From JAWKWH01 sp963669455 (lineage in GTDB: Bacteria; Pseudomonadota; Alphaproteobacteria; Rhizobiales; Rhizobiaceae), in assembly GCA_963669455.1 (NCBI GenBank), contig OY770026.1:3348001-3412000 (forward strand): 64,000 nt of DNA, in the 5' to 3' direction. A program made the translations under genes and the position numbers. The notes beneath the pieces were generated by a model. The model saw only the letters and a program-made list of their open reading frames with translations. It ran no database searches and was not told where the DNA came from. The stretch's first letter is position 1, and each line of letters starts with the position of its first letter. Shown here piece after piece: positions 35,664 through 44,113 of the stretch.

Positions 35664-36248
35664 TTCTGTGTCCTTTTGTCCGGCTCATCGATAAATTCAG
35701 ATGCGATTTTTGTATTTTTCGGAAGGAAAATATTGGAACTACTTCGATGATGTCAGCGAAACCTGATTTTGAAAATTAATTTTTCTTGAGTTATTAAATC
35801 AGCATTACAAAACCAAATAATTGATGACAGGGGTATAGCCGAGTGGGTACTTCCCGGGGGCGTTTTGTGGTTCCTTTGAACCGCGATAACGCCTGTACCC
35901 GAATGGAACCATCGAAGCATTTTTCGCACATAAGATTCTGGCCGGGCGAAAAATGCCTGAGGCGTTTTGTGGTTCCTTTGAACCGCGATAACGCCTGTAC
36001 CCGAATGGAACCATCGAAGCATTTTTCGCACATAAGATTCTGGTCGGGCAAAAAATGCCTGGGGCGTTTTGTGGGTCCTTTGAACCGCGATAACGCCTGC
36101 ACCCAAATGGAACCATCGAAGCATTTTTCGCACATAAGATTCTGGTCGGGCAAAAAATGCCATAGCTGAGATTTGAGACGCATCCCGACAGAACGAATGC
36201 CGACAGAGGATGCCGGCATTCATTGGTCAACAAGCCTGTAAGCTTTAT
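35664..36248. other. 585-bp gap without genes, mostly tandem repeat
   Basis: The gap lies between the starts of the leftward flavoprotein gene and the end of the leftward LivK-type gene. Its centre is three tandem 102-bp repeat units (35859-36164). The part before the array (35664-35858) is A+T-rich and could hold the flavoprotein promoter. A short TAGCCGAGTGGGTA at about 35837 recalls a tRNA D-arm, but no tRNA can be folded around it. Confidence 0.6.
35859..36164 (-). repeat. Tandem array of three 102-bp hairpin repeats
   Basis: Three near-identical units start at 35859, 35961 and 36063. Each has two hairpins: one around TGGTTC-CTTT-GAACCGC (the third unit has TGGGTCC) and one with arms GCATTTTTCGC and GCGAAAAATGC about 18 bases apart, perfect in unit 1 and decayed in units 2 and 3. 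Single copies occur at 18899, 31914 and 32983 in the opposite orientation. Because 102 is divisible by three, several frames stay open across the array, but these are artefacts. Confidence 0.9.
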
Positions 36249-37385
36249 CTACTTATTCCACTTGACCCATTTACCATCGCGAACGACTTCAACAGCCGCC
36301 GCAACGGGAATTTGTGTCTGTCCGTTTGAATCGAAAGTTGTTACACCCAGCGCTCCATCATAGCTGATGGCACGGATCGCCTTTGCCAAAGCTGCTTTGT
36401 CTTCAATGTCGTTGCTTGCGATTACTTCCAGCAAAATGTTGGCAGCATCATAGGCGTATTTTGTGTACGGGCTCGTATCTTCAGCAAATTTGCGAGCTTT
36501 GTACGCAGTCTTGAGTGCTTCCAACTTTGGGTTTGATTGCGCGCTCGGGTAGCTGACAATGGTACCTTCTGCAGCATCCCCAGCCAGCTTGATAAATTCA
36601 GGGTCATAGATCCCCGAAATCCCTAACATTGGAATTTTCAGGCCACTTTCGATCATCTGACGGCGCAATATGCCGGCCTCGGTTATCACGCCACCAAAGT
36701 AAACTGCATCGAGATCCTTGTTCAGCAGTCCCGTCAGCGTGGCCCGGAAATCGGTTGTACCGACCGGAAACTGCTCATTTGCTACAATCGTACCGCCAGC
36801 AGAACTGAAATAGTCGGCAAAAGCTGTTGAGTTGGATTTTCCATAGTCGCTGGTATCGGCAATTATCGCGATGTTCTTTGCACTGAGTTCCTTTGCAGCC
36901 CAATCCGCTAGCGGTTTGTTTTCAGCCAGCAGGGTCGGCGTGACTCGCGTAATTTCAGGTACGTTCTGATCCGTAATTTTCGGGCTGATTGCTCCCCATA
37001 CGATCATCGGCATTTGATTCCGGCTAAAAACTGGAATTGTCGCCAGCGCAACCGGACTGTTCCAGTGACCAATGGCTGCCACTACATCCGGATCATTCAC
37101 GATTTTAAGTGCAGCGGCCACACCGGTTTGAGGATCTGACGCGTCATCATAAATGACTGATTCCACTTTGAAGGGGAAATCAGCCCTGGCGTTTGCCTGC
37201 TCCAACGCCAGGATAAATCCATTGCGCGCACCCAACCCTTGCTGAGCGTTACCGCCACTCATCGGACCGATAAAACCAAGCTTGATCATCGTCTTGTCTT
37301 GCGCCAACACTGGGCCTGACGCGAGCGTAGTGGTGAGCAAAAGCCCAGTCATCAGTGCGCGGCGTCTTATCATCGAAAAATTCAT
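36249..37385 (-). CDS. Branched-chain-amino-acid-type ABC substrate-binding protein (LivK-type)
   Basis: Periplasmic binding protein of 378 residues. The Sec signal peptide begins with Arg-rich 'MIRRRALM' and ends 'SGPVLAQDK'. Fold motifs are 'KLGFIGPMSGGNAQQG', 'VAAIGHWNSPVALATIPV' and 'IAIIADTSDYGKSNS'. ATG at 37385 has GGGAG upstream; the longer frame to 37541 has none. It is divergent from the LivHMGF genes across about 258 A+T-rich bases, forming a complete importer. With the adjacent flavoprotein-Rid-DUF1028 group the ligand may be an amino compound. Confidence 0.92.
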   Translation of the reverse strand: MNFSMIRRRALMTGLLLTTTLASGPVLAQDKTMIKLGFIGPMSGGNAQQGLGARNGFILALEQANARADFPFKVESVIYDDASDPQTGVAAALKIVNDPDVVAAIGHWNSPVALATIPVFSRNQMPMIVWGAISPKITDQNVPEITRVTPTLLAENKPLADWAAKELSAKNIAIIADTSDYGKSNSTAFADYFSSAGGTIVANEQFPVGTTDFRATLTGLLNKDLDAVYFGGVITEAGILRRQMIESGLKIPMLGISGIYDPEFIKLAGDAAEGTIVSYPSAQSNPKLEALKTAYKARKFAEDTSPYTKYAYDAANILLEVIASNDIEDKAALAKAIRAISYDGALGVTTFDSNGQTQIPVAAAVEVVRDGKWVKWNK

Positions 37386-37643
37386 TGTACATCTCCCTGC
37401 TATATTGTTTTTTGGATGGTCCGGATGTGCTGCATCAGGAGGCCTATTCAAGAACTTAAGACGCAGTGGCAGACAATCGCCATGAAAGGTAGATGGTCGA
37501 TCTTGGTAGCGAAAGAAGCATTTTTTGAAGCATTGGATCAAAAATCACTATCAAGCAGGTGCTGATTGTTGATTGTAGCTCGACGATTGTTTCTATAAAA
37601 AACTGTGCGGCAATTCTACATTCTGTCGGGAGGGAACCGCGCG

Positions 37644-38561
37644 TTGGATGCTCTATTTGCGCAATATATACTTAATTGGCTGGTTTTAGGCTGCATTTAT
37701 ACATTAATTGCACTTGGTTTTAGTTTGTTATTTGGGGTCCTTAACGTGATCCACTTTTCCCATGGAGATGTCTCCATGACAGCGCCCTTTTTTGCGCTGG
37801 CGTTTGTTCAGATCGTCGTTGCTGCGCTGGCGACAGTCCTTGGAACATGGTCAATATATCTTGGACTGGCTGTTGGAATTTTGTTGACCGGGATGTTGGG
37901 AATCATTTTGGATTGGCTCGTAATCCGGAGATTTAGGGCTGCTCCCGCGATGATGGCCTTGGTCGCGACTGTCGCATTGGGTTCAGTTCTACGCGAGCTC
38001 ATTCGAGCTTTGTACCCTCAAGGTTCAAATCCGAAGTCATTTCCCTCTCTTGCCTCAGGGTCGATTGAATTGGGTGGTGTGACCATACCGAATTTTAGTG
38101 TTCTGGTTATCTTTATCAGCGTGGCGATGGTCGCGGCTTTGTTCTGGATGATGAGCCATTCCGCAATAGGCATCAGGATCAGGGCCGTGGCGGAAGATCG
38201 CGACATTGCTAGATTGATGGCTATTTCACCGGACCGGATCTTCGCCGTGACATTTTTCTTGGCGTCAGCGGTTGGAGCGATAGGAGCAATATTCTTCGCA
38301 AGCCACGCCGGGGTTGTAAGGTTCGATTTTGGCGTACAGCTGGGCCTTATCGGGTTCTCCGCAGCGGTTATCGGTGGCCTTGGATCAATGCAGGGAGCTA
38401 TTCTCGGCAGCTTGTTGATTGCAGGTATAGACAGCATTGTACAAATTACAGTGCCTGACGGCGCTTCTTACCGCCTGGTTTTCATATTTGCCTTGGTCAT
38501 TCTTACACTGGTCCTGAAGCCATCTGGCATTCTCGGTAAGCCAGTTTTCGAGAAAGTCTGA
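37644..38561 (+). CDS. Branched-chain-amino-acid-type ABC permease (LivH)
   Basis: Inner-membrane permease of about 305 residues with 'LGFSLLFGVLNVIHFSHGDVSM' near the N-terminus and 'FSAAVIGGLGSMQGAILGSLLIAG' near the C-terminus. A TTG start at 37644 is chosen because GGGAGGG (37628-37634) lies at the right distance; a GTG at 37605 would add 13 residues but has no ribosome-binding site. First of four rightward genes LivH-LivM-LivG-LivF. Base composition looks richer in A+T than the sugar operons. Confidence 0.9.
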   Translation: MDALFAQYILNWLVLGCIYTLIALGFSLLFGVLNVIHFSHGDVSMTAPFFALAFVQIVVAALATVLGTWSIYLGLAVGILLTGMLGIILDWLVIRRFRAAPAMMALVATVALGSVLRELIRALYPQGSNPKSFPSLASGSIELGGVTIPNFSVLVIFISVAMVAALFWMMSHSAIGIRIRAVAEDRDIARLMAISPDRIFAVTFFLASAVGAIGAIFFASHAGVVRFDFGVQLGLIGFSAAVIGGLGSMQGAILGSLLIAGIDSIVQITVPDGASYRLVFIFALVILTLVLKPSGILGKPVFEKV

Positions 38562-38566
38562 CCGCT

Positions 38567-39754
38567 ATGCATTTGAATTCATCACCAAATCGGGTGCAAT
38601 TTGCGGGTAATGCCAAACTGGAAATGTTGATCGTTGTTGCAGTAGAACTGCTTTGTGCGTTTTTGCTGGGCACTTTTTTGTTGTCTGACTCAACTGCAAT
38701 TATTGTGGCACTGCTCTGCCTGATGGGCGGCGTTTTCGCGCTTCTTCAAATCCGCCCACAAATTGAAAAATCAATTGTTTCTGCGTTTGCAAATCAGAGG
38801 ATTTTGGCTTTGGTTTTGGGCTTCGTTGTGATCGTGGCCTATCCATTTTTTATGCAGGGAAGTTCGTACGCAATCCACCTGTTGATCATTTCACTACTAT
38901 ATGCAGTTCTGGCGCTGGCGCTGAACTTCCAACTGGGCAGCGCCAATATTCCAAATTTTGCGACCGGTGCATCCTACGGTATCGGGGCTTACACTTCAGC
39001 TCTTTTGGCAATCAATTTCGGGATCTCGTTTTGGCTCACGCTGCCAGCTGCGGCACTTGTTGCCACATTGTTCGGTTTTTTGCTGGGCTTCCCATCGATG
39101 CGCACAAAAGACAGTTACCTGGCGCTTGTAACGATTGCATTTGGAATTGTTGTTCACCAACTACTAAACAATTTTTCGTGGACAGGTGGACCCAATGGGC
39201 TGGTGGGAATACCGGCGCCAAGTCTGTTCGGTCACTCCTTCATACGACCCATAGAAATATTGGGCTATAAATTGCCCAGCCAAGCCAATTTCTATTACCT
39301 TACGATCCTTCTTGTAATTTTCTCAATTTTGTTTGCCAAGCGATTGCATGAAAGCCGTGTCGGCCTCGCTTGGAATGCACTGCGTGCGGACCCTCTTGCA
39401 GCTCAATGCCAAGGCATAAACGTCGTTTGGTACAAAATGCTCGCATTTGGCGTAGATGCCTTCCTGGCCGCCTTTGCCGGTACAATTTATGCGTTTTATG
39501 TAAGCTATATCTCCCCAGATAATTTCACGTTTCTGGTTTCTGTAACCATTATGACGATGGTAATCGTCGGAGGTATGGACAACACGTTGGGTGTGATTGT
39601 CGGGGCATTTTTGCTGACATTGCTGCCAGAAAAACTCCGAATATTTTCAGACTATCGACTTTTGTTCGTTGGCGTAGTGGTCATATTGTTCTTGGTACTG
39701 AGACCGAAAGGACTGTTTCCCCAAAGAATTCGAAACTACGGGCAGCGAAAATGA
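38567..39754 (+). CDS. Branched-chain-amino-acid-type ABC permease (LivM)
   Basis: Inner-membrane permease of 395 residues with about ten hydrophobic segments, longer than average at its N-terminus. Family motifs are 'LNFQLGSANIPNFATGASYGIGA' near residue 123 and 'IVGGMDNTLGVIVGAFLLTLLPE' near 330. It starts 5 bases after LivH and overlaps LivG by 4 bases. Confidence 0.92.
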   Translation: MHLNSSPNRVQFAGNAKLEMLIVVAVELLCAFLLGTFLLSDSTAIIVALLCLMGGVFALLQIRPQIEKSIVSAFANQRILALVLGFVVIVAYPFFMQGSSYAIHLLIISLLYAVLALALNFQLGSANIPNFATGASYGIGAYTSALLAINFGISFWLTLPAAALVATLFGFLLGFPSMRTKDSYLALVTIAFGIVVHQLLNNFSWTGGPNGLVGIPAPSLFGHSFIRPIEILGYKLPSQANFYYLTILLVIFSILFAKRLHESRVGLAWNALRADPLAAQCQGINVVWYKMLAFGVDAFLAAFAGTIYAFYVSYISPDNFTFLVSVTIMTMVIVGGMDNTLGVIVGAFLLTLLPEKLRIFSDYRLLFVGVVVILFLVLRPKGLFPQRIRNYGQRK

Positions 39755-40539
39755 CGCAGCCAGTCCTTGAAACCCGCTCCGTTACCATTCAGTTTGGCGG
39801 CCTCGTTGCCGTCAACAATGTTGATTTGACACTAAACTCGTCAGAAATACTTTGCATCATTGGACCAAATGGCGCCGGAAAATCGACCTTATTCAATCTG
39901 ATTTCTGGATTGTATCGCCCCACACAAGGCTCTGTGTTTTTGGATGGGAGAGATATTACAGGCTGGAAACCTCATAAAATTGTCTCGCTTGGAATTGCTC
40001 GGACCTTCCAATCAAGCCGGCTATTCAATGATCTGACGCTGATCGACAATGTTGTGATCGGCATGCACACGCAAACAAGTACTGGCGTGCTGCGTTCGCT
40101 GTTGTTGCCGGGACGGGCGAAGGCTGAACTCAGCGCAGCGGCGAAAAAAGCCGGAGAGTTGTTACACTCAATTTCACCGGAACTATTCGAAAAGCGGTAC
40201 ATGCTCGCTGAAGAGCTCCCCCAAGCGGATCGGAGAAGATTGGAAATTGCACGCGCGCTCGCGTCGAAGCCGCGTGTCATCATGCTTGATGAACCTTCAT
40301 CTGGAATGGATGATCGAGATACTGACGCATTGATGGCCGATGTCCGTCGAGTGATGTCCGAAAGACCTGGTCTGTCATTCCTCATTATCGAGCACGATAT
40401 GAGGCTTGTGGCAGAGCTACCTGATCGTGTCATGGTAATCGATTATGGCAGCAAGATTGCGGAAGGTGACTATCAAGAGGTTCGTCTTTCACCACGCGTG
40501 CAAGAAGCCTATCTAGGGCAGAAGGCTGCAAATGCTTGA
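39751..40539 (+). CDS. Branched-chain-amino-acid-type ABC ATPase (LivG)
   Basis: ATPase of 262 residues. Walker A is GPNGAGKST near 38-46, the signature region is divergent ('LPQADRRRLEIARALA') and Walker B reads 'VIMLDEPSSGMDD'. A LivG-type tail 'VQEAYLGQ' closes the protein. It overlaps LivM upstream (ATGA) and LivF downstream by 8 bases, so translation of the three genes is coupled. Confidence 0.92.
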   Translation: MTQPVLETRSVTIQFGGLVAVNNVDLTLNSSEILCIIGPNGAGKSTLFNLISGLYRPTQGSVFLDGRDITGWKPHKIVSLGIARTFQSSRLFNDLTLIDNVVIGMHTQTSTGVLRSLLLPGRAKAELSAAAKKAGELLHSISPELFEKRYMLAEELPQADRRRLEIARALASKPRVIMLDEPSSGMDDRDTDALMADVRRVMSERPGLSFLIIEHDMRLVAELPDRVMVIDYGSKIAEGDYQEVRLSPRVQEAYLGQKAANA

Positions 40540-41230
40540 AGTCAATAATATCAGTACGAGTTACGGTTCCGTTCCCATGTTGCGCGATGTTTCCCTACGC
40601 GTACAAAAGGGCGAAATGGTATGTCTGCTCGGCCCTAACGGTGCGGGAAAGAGTACAACATTCAACGCGATTTGTGGCTTACTGGCTTGCGATGAAGGTT
40701 CGATAAGGATCGCCGACAAGGATGTCCATGAAACAGGCAGTGAAAACCTTCTTGGGTTAGGGGTTGGGTTCGTACCGGAAGGGCGTCGCCTTTTCCCAAC
40801 TTTAACCGTCAACGAAAATTTGCGCCTTGCATTTGATGCTGCTCGAAAGACTTTGGAATTTGAAGAGCAACTCAGCAAGATGTCGGAACTGTTTCCAAGG
40901 ATCAAAGAGCGCTTGGGCCAGGTTGCCGGCACGATGTCCGGTGGCGAACAGGCTATGGTTGCCTTTGCCCGCGCGTTGATTGGGGAGCCTCAACTGGTCG
41001 TTATGGATGAACCATCTTTGGGATTGTCCCCGAAATTGATTGACGAGTATTTTGAAATAGTCTCCCGCATTCGAGATCAAGGAAAGGCCGTGCTTCTTAT
41101 TGAACAAAATGCGGAGACAGCGCTCTCAGTTTCAGATCGCGGATACCTTCTTATCAGAGGCGAAATTGCGATTAAGGGGAAAACAAAAGACTTGCTCAAA
41201 GATGATACAATTCGACATCTATATTTGTAG
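40532..41230 (+). CDS. Branched-chain-amino-acid-type ABC ATPase (LivF)
   Basis: ATPase of 232 residues with Walker A GPNGAGKST near 35-43, signature 'MSGGEQAMVAFARALI' near 135-150 and Walker B 'LVVMDEPSLGLSPKL', the LivF form. It is the last gene of the LivHMGF group. An A+T-rich inverted repeat TTTTTGA/TCAAAAA at 41231-41251 follows its stop directly and might aid termination, although its stem is weak. Confidence 0.92.
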   Translation: MLEVNNISTSYGSVPMLRDVSLRVQKGEMVCLLGPNGAGKSTTFNAICGLLACDEGSIRIADKDVHETGSENLLGLGVGFVPEGRRLFPTLTVNENLRLAFDAARKTLEFEEQLSKMSELFPRIKERLGQVAGTMSGGEQAMVAFARALIGEPQLVVMDEPSLGLSPKLIDEYFEIVSRIRDQGKAVLLIEQNAETALSVSDRGYLLIRGEIAIKGKTKDLLKDDTIRHLYL

Positions 41231-41500
41231 TTTTTGAATTGAAATCAAAAATCGACGTTACTTTGGCCGGGAAATTTTAGTCAACGCCCAACAGGATATC
41301 CATCCACTCAGGCCGGTTCGATCGTCACAATAGGCTATTAGAGTGCAAAAGCCTGCGCCAACTGACGCGGCAATCGCCTTTCTCTCCCAAGGCAGCCTCA
41401 AATCCCTCCATGTCGAATGACGGCCTTCGAAGATTATTGAAAACACCTATCGATGCTCCATCGATAGGCCACATGTTCTTTCGCATCAAAATAGTGTGAG
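41231..41500. other. Gap between convergent LivF and ROK genes
   Basis: It holds a weak A+T-rich inverted repeat (41231-41251) next to LivF. A minus-strand open stretch at 41325-41486 (53 residues starting MRKNMWPIDGAS) follows the ROK gene by 15 bases but lacks a ribosome-binding site and was not recognised; it could be a gene remnant. Nothing else was identified. Confidence 0.3.
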
Positions 41501-42412
41501 CTATGGATCGACTGTCCTCTTTCGTAACAACAGGGCCGCTCCTATCGCGGTGCCGTCATTTGGAAACGTGCTTGTTGTGATCGGGATATCCTGACAGTCT
41601 TTTGCCCAGATATACGGTCTGGTGTGGTTTTGGAGCATGCTGAAAAAAGGCTGTGACCTGCCCAGCCCACCGCCGATGATCAGGGCGTGGGGGTCAAATA
41701 TGTTGATGAGCTGGCCTAAGTAACTGGCCAATGCGTGCGCTGCTTGGTCGAGTAGTTCTTTTTCCTGACGTGTTGCGTCTTCCCGCGTCAGTTCACGCGT
41801 TTCAATATATTGACCAGTACGTGCTTGATAGGTTTCCGAAAGACCGCGTCCGCTTGCCAGTGCTTCCAGATTAAAGCTGCTTGGCACACCGCAAGCGCTG
41901 CAAAGTGTCATTAAATCGCTCGAGCCGAAATGGATTGCATATCCATTGGCTCCGCGATGAATTTTCCCGTCGTTACAGAAGCAATATGACAGTCCGGACC
42001 CGACGTTCACAAATATGAAACTGGGATAGGTTCTCCCATGGCCAAATTCAGCCTCTGTCAGGGCGACAGCACGTACGTCGCTTTCCAGTTGCACAGGGCC
42101 AAAATTCGATAGCTCAGAGACGATATCTCGCTCATCCCAGTCAAAATTCCAGTTGCTTTTGATGGTGCCTGCGTTGTCGATCAGTTCGGGAACTCCGATG
42201 CCCAGCCCGACAGGTTGAATATCCTGTGCCTGAAGCTGGCTATGCATCTTTGAGATCAGCGTCTTGAATCGATCAAGCGTGTCCTGCCCACCCCGTTGTC
42301 TGAGAGTTGGTATTTCGTCGCGCATCAACACGCTACCGTCCAGAAGATCAACCGCGACTATTGCGATCTTGGTTCCGCCGACATCCGCCCCCAATGCAAT
42401 CTGCCGGCTCAT
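41501..42412 (-). CDS. ROK-family sugar kinase-like protein with altered zinc motif
   Basis: ROK-family protein of 303 residues with the ATP motif 'LGADVGGTKIAIVAVD' (7-22), probable catalytic Asp112 in 'LESDVRAVALTE', His161 and 'LIIGGGLGRS'. There is no N-terminal DNA-binding domain, so it is a kinase rather than a repressor. The usual CxCGxxGCxE zinc knuckle is degenerate (Cys171-x-x-Cys174-Gly-Val-Pro-Ser-Ser). It is last in the ten-gene leftward operon and overlaps the NagB-like gene by 4 bases. An aminosugar or hexose may be phosphorylated; this is inference. Confidence 0.87.
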   Translation of the reverse strand: MSRQIALGADVGGTKIAIVAVDLLDGSVLMRDEIPTLRQRGGQDTLDRFKTLISKMHSQLQAQDIQPVGLGIGVPELIDNAGTIKSNWNFDWDERDIVSELSNFGPVQLESDVRAVALTEAEFGHGRTYPSFIFVNVGSGLSYCFCNDGKIHRGANGYAIHFGSSDLMTLCSACGVPSSFNLEALASGRGLSETYQARTGQYIETRELTREDATRQEKELLDQAAHALASYLGQLINIFDPHALIIGGGLGRSQPFFSMLQNHTRPYIWAKDCQDIPITTSTFPNDGTAIGAALLLRKRTVDP

Positions 42413-43200
42413 CCAGTGGCCCCTTCTGACGCAGCGCGATCAGCATAAAGAACCGCGTTTCGGCATTCACGGACAATGCTTGCGGGCCAGTTCAGATCAT
42501 AACCTTGCGCATTGGTGATTTTGTCGAATGCAGTTTTCTTGTCTTCACCCAACAAGATCATTGCAGATGCTTTGGCATGTCTGGCGATTGTGCCAACGCC
42601 AATGGTGACGCCAAATTCCGGCACTTCTGCAAGCGACGAAAAATCAGGGAAGGTCTTCATGTTGTCAAGTCGCGTGCGTTCGGCGAGACGCACAACCCGC
42701 GAGAGGCTGTCGCGCGGAGAACCAGGCGGGTTGAATGCAATATGGCCGTCACCTGCACCTGAGGCCAGGATGAACATGTCGATACCTGCAGTTGCCGCGA
42801 TCTGTTCGTCATAGGCCTCCGGGTTTTCGGGATGCGGAAACCAAATGTTTTCGCGTCGGATTTGATTTGATGGCACTTTGCCACGGTTCAACACAGCAGC
42901 GATTTCCTGAAATGCGAAGCCCCGGCAACTGTAGTGAGCATTGCTGGGCACATGGTGAAATGGTGGCTTTGTGCCTTCCAGATAGTCATCCATCATGACG
43001 AGAACCACATCCGAAAGATCAAGACCGGCCTCGGTCGTCATCGCCGCCAGCGCAGCATAGACGGGCTTCGGACTGCGGCCTCCGGGGCATCCCAAAAGAT
43101 ATGAGCGTCCTTTAATTTGGGCCTGTCGCATCTGGTTGACGATTTCACTAGCCACGGCAAAGCCGACATCCTGAGAGGTGTCGTGAATGGAGATCTGCAT
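42409..43200 (-). CDS. NagB-family glucosamine-6-phosphate deaminase-like protein, Glu of triad replaced
   Basis: NagB/SugarP_isomerase fold protein of 263 residues. Corresponding to E. coli NagB are Asp71 in 'MMDDY' and Asp151 and His153 in 'GDGHIAFN'. The residue equivalent to NagB Glu148 is Pro158 (NPP instead of NEP), so the ring-opening diad is incomplete. It is not a typical 6-phosphogluconolactonase either, whose motif is 'GADGHTASLFP'. With a ROK kinase next door an aminosugar phosphate isomerase/deaminase role is plausible, but the chemistry may have changed. Confidence 0.85.
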   Translation of the reverse strand: MQISIHDTSQDVGFAVASEIVNQMRQAQIKGRSYLLGCPGGRSPKPVYAALAAMTTEAGLDLSDVVLVMMDDYLEGTKPPFHHVPSNAHYSCRGFAFQEIAAVLNRGKVPSNQIRRENIWFPHPENPEAYDEQIAATAGIDMFILASGAGDGHIAFNPPGSPRDSLSRVVRLAERTRLDNMKTFPDFSSLAEVPEFGVTIGVGTIARHAKASAMILLGEDKKTAFDKITNAQGYDLNWPASIVRECRNAVLYADRAASEGATG

Positions 43201-43203
43201 TTT

Positions 43204-44103
43204 CTACCCCGCAAATCGGTTGTCGGGGCGCCCACGGACCCCGGTTTGATACGCAAAAATGTTGCCGGCTTCAGGGGTGTCTTTCAGGTCGTTGTCACCC
43301 AGTCCGTAGCGCGCGGTCGTAATGTACAGCGTCGACATATCATCGCCGCCGAAGGTGCAATTCGTGACTTGCGCTGCGGGAACTTCGATCACGCGGTCAA
43401 CCGTGCCGTCCGGCGCGAAGCGTACAACGCAGGATCCGTCCCACCGGGCATTCCAAAGATAGCCGTCCGCATCCACAGTCGAGCCGTCGGGATGCCCCCG
43501 GTCAAACCGGGCAAAATCGCGTTTGTTGGTTATCGCGCCCGCCGCCAGGTCAAAATCATATGCGAAAATGACACCGGTGACTGTATCGGTAGTGTACATA
43601 ATTTTGGCATCGGGCGACCAGCAGATCGTGTTTGCGATTGTGATGTCCTCGGCCATCAAATGGCACGACAAGTCCGGTTCTATGCGAAAAAGCGCACCCG
43701 AGGCCGAAACGATATTCATGGCGCCTTGGTCCGGGGCGATATTGTTTTGCATGGTCCCAAGCCAGAAGCGGCCAGCCGGATCGGCTGCGCCGTCATTGCT
43801 GCGATTGAATGGCTTCATCGGCTCGGGATCGAAGAGGCGCTTTAGCTTGCCGGTTCCGGGGTCAAAAAAGTTCATGCCCCCGTGCGAGGCGATAATCAGG
43901 CCGTCCCCATTTTCGCGTATGGCAAGCGAAGCCACCATTTCGTTCACGGGCCAGCTTTCGGTGGTTTGGCTGCGCGGGTTGTGGCGGAACACCGCGGAGG
44001 GCATCGGAACATCGACCCACCAAAGGCAACCATCGCGTTCATCCCAAAAAATGCCTTCGCCGAGGCAGCATTTGCAGTCAATCAGGCTTTTGGCATTTTC
44101 CAT
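43204..44103 (-). CDS. SMP-30/gluconolactonase-family lactonase
   Basis: Six-bladed beta-propeller lactonase of 299 residues. Metal-site motifs of the SMP-30/LRE family are visible: Glu in 'LGEGIFWDERDGCLWWVD' near the N-terminus, Asn in 'FNRSNDGAADPAGRFWLG' and Asp in 'PDGSTVDADGYLWNARW'. It would open an aldono-lactone. ATG at 44103 follows GAGGGA and sits 11 bases after the SDR stop; the longer frame to 44247 would overlap the SDR. It is one of two SMP-30 genes in the operon. Confidence 0.9.
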   Translation of the reverse strand: MENAKSLIDCKCCLGEGIFWDERDGCLWWVDVPMPSAVFRHNPRSQTTESWPVNEMVASLAIRENGDGLIIASHGGMNFFDPGTGKLKRLFDPEPMKPFNRSNDGAADPAGRFWLGTMQNNIAPDQGAMNIVSASGALFRIEPDLSCHLMAEDITIANTICWSPDAKIMYTTDTVTGVIFAYDFDLAAGAITNKRDFARFDRGHPDGSTVDADGYLWNARWDGSCVVRFAPDGTVDRVIEVPAAQVTNCTFGGDDMSTLYITTARYGLGDNDLKDTPEAGNIFAYQTGVRGRPDNRFAG

Positions 44104-44113
44104 CGCGGATCCC

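Noticed and set aside
35835..35855. tRNA D-arm-like string TAGCCGAGTGGGTA
   Set aside because: No acceptor stem, anticodon arm or T-arm can be found around it.
35859..36164. Possible CRISPR array
   Set aside because: The repeats are 102 bp, directly adjacent with no unique spacers, and no cas genes are near.
35753..36233. Three overlapping minus-strand open frames (141-156 residues) and one plus-strand frame with internal repeats
   Set aside because: All cover the 102-bp tandem array; the unit length is a multiple of three, so frames stay open by repetition. No ribosome-binding site or recognisable domain.
41325..41486. 53-residue minus-strand frame after the ROK gene
   Set aside because: No ribosome-binding site and no recognisable domain; mentioned only as a possible remnant in the gap entry.
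42409..43200. 6-phosphogluconolactonase assignment
   Set aside because: The motif is GDGHIAFN, as in NagB, not the GADGHTASLFP form of Pgl; the NagB family is a better fit despite the missing Glu.
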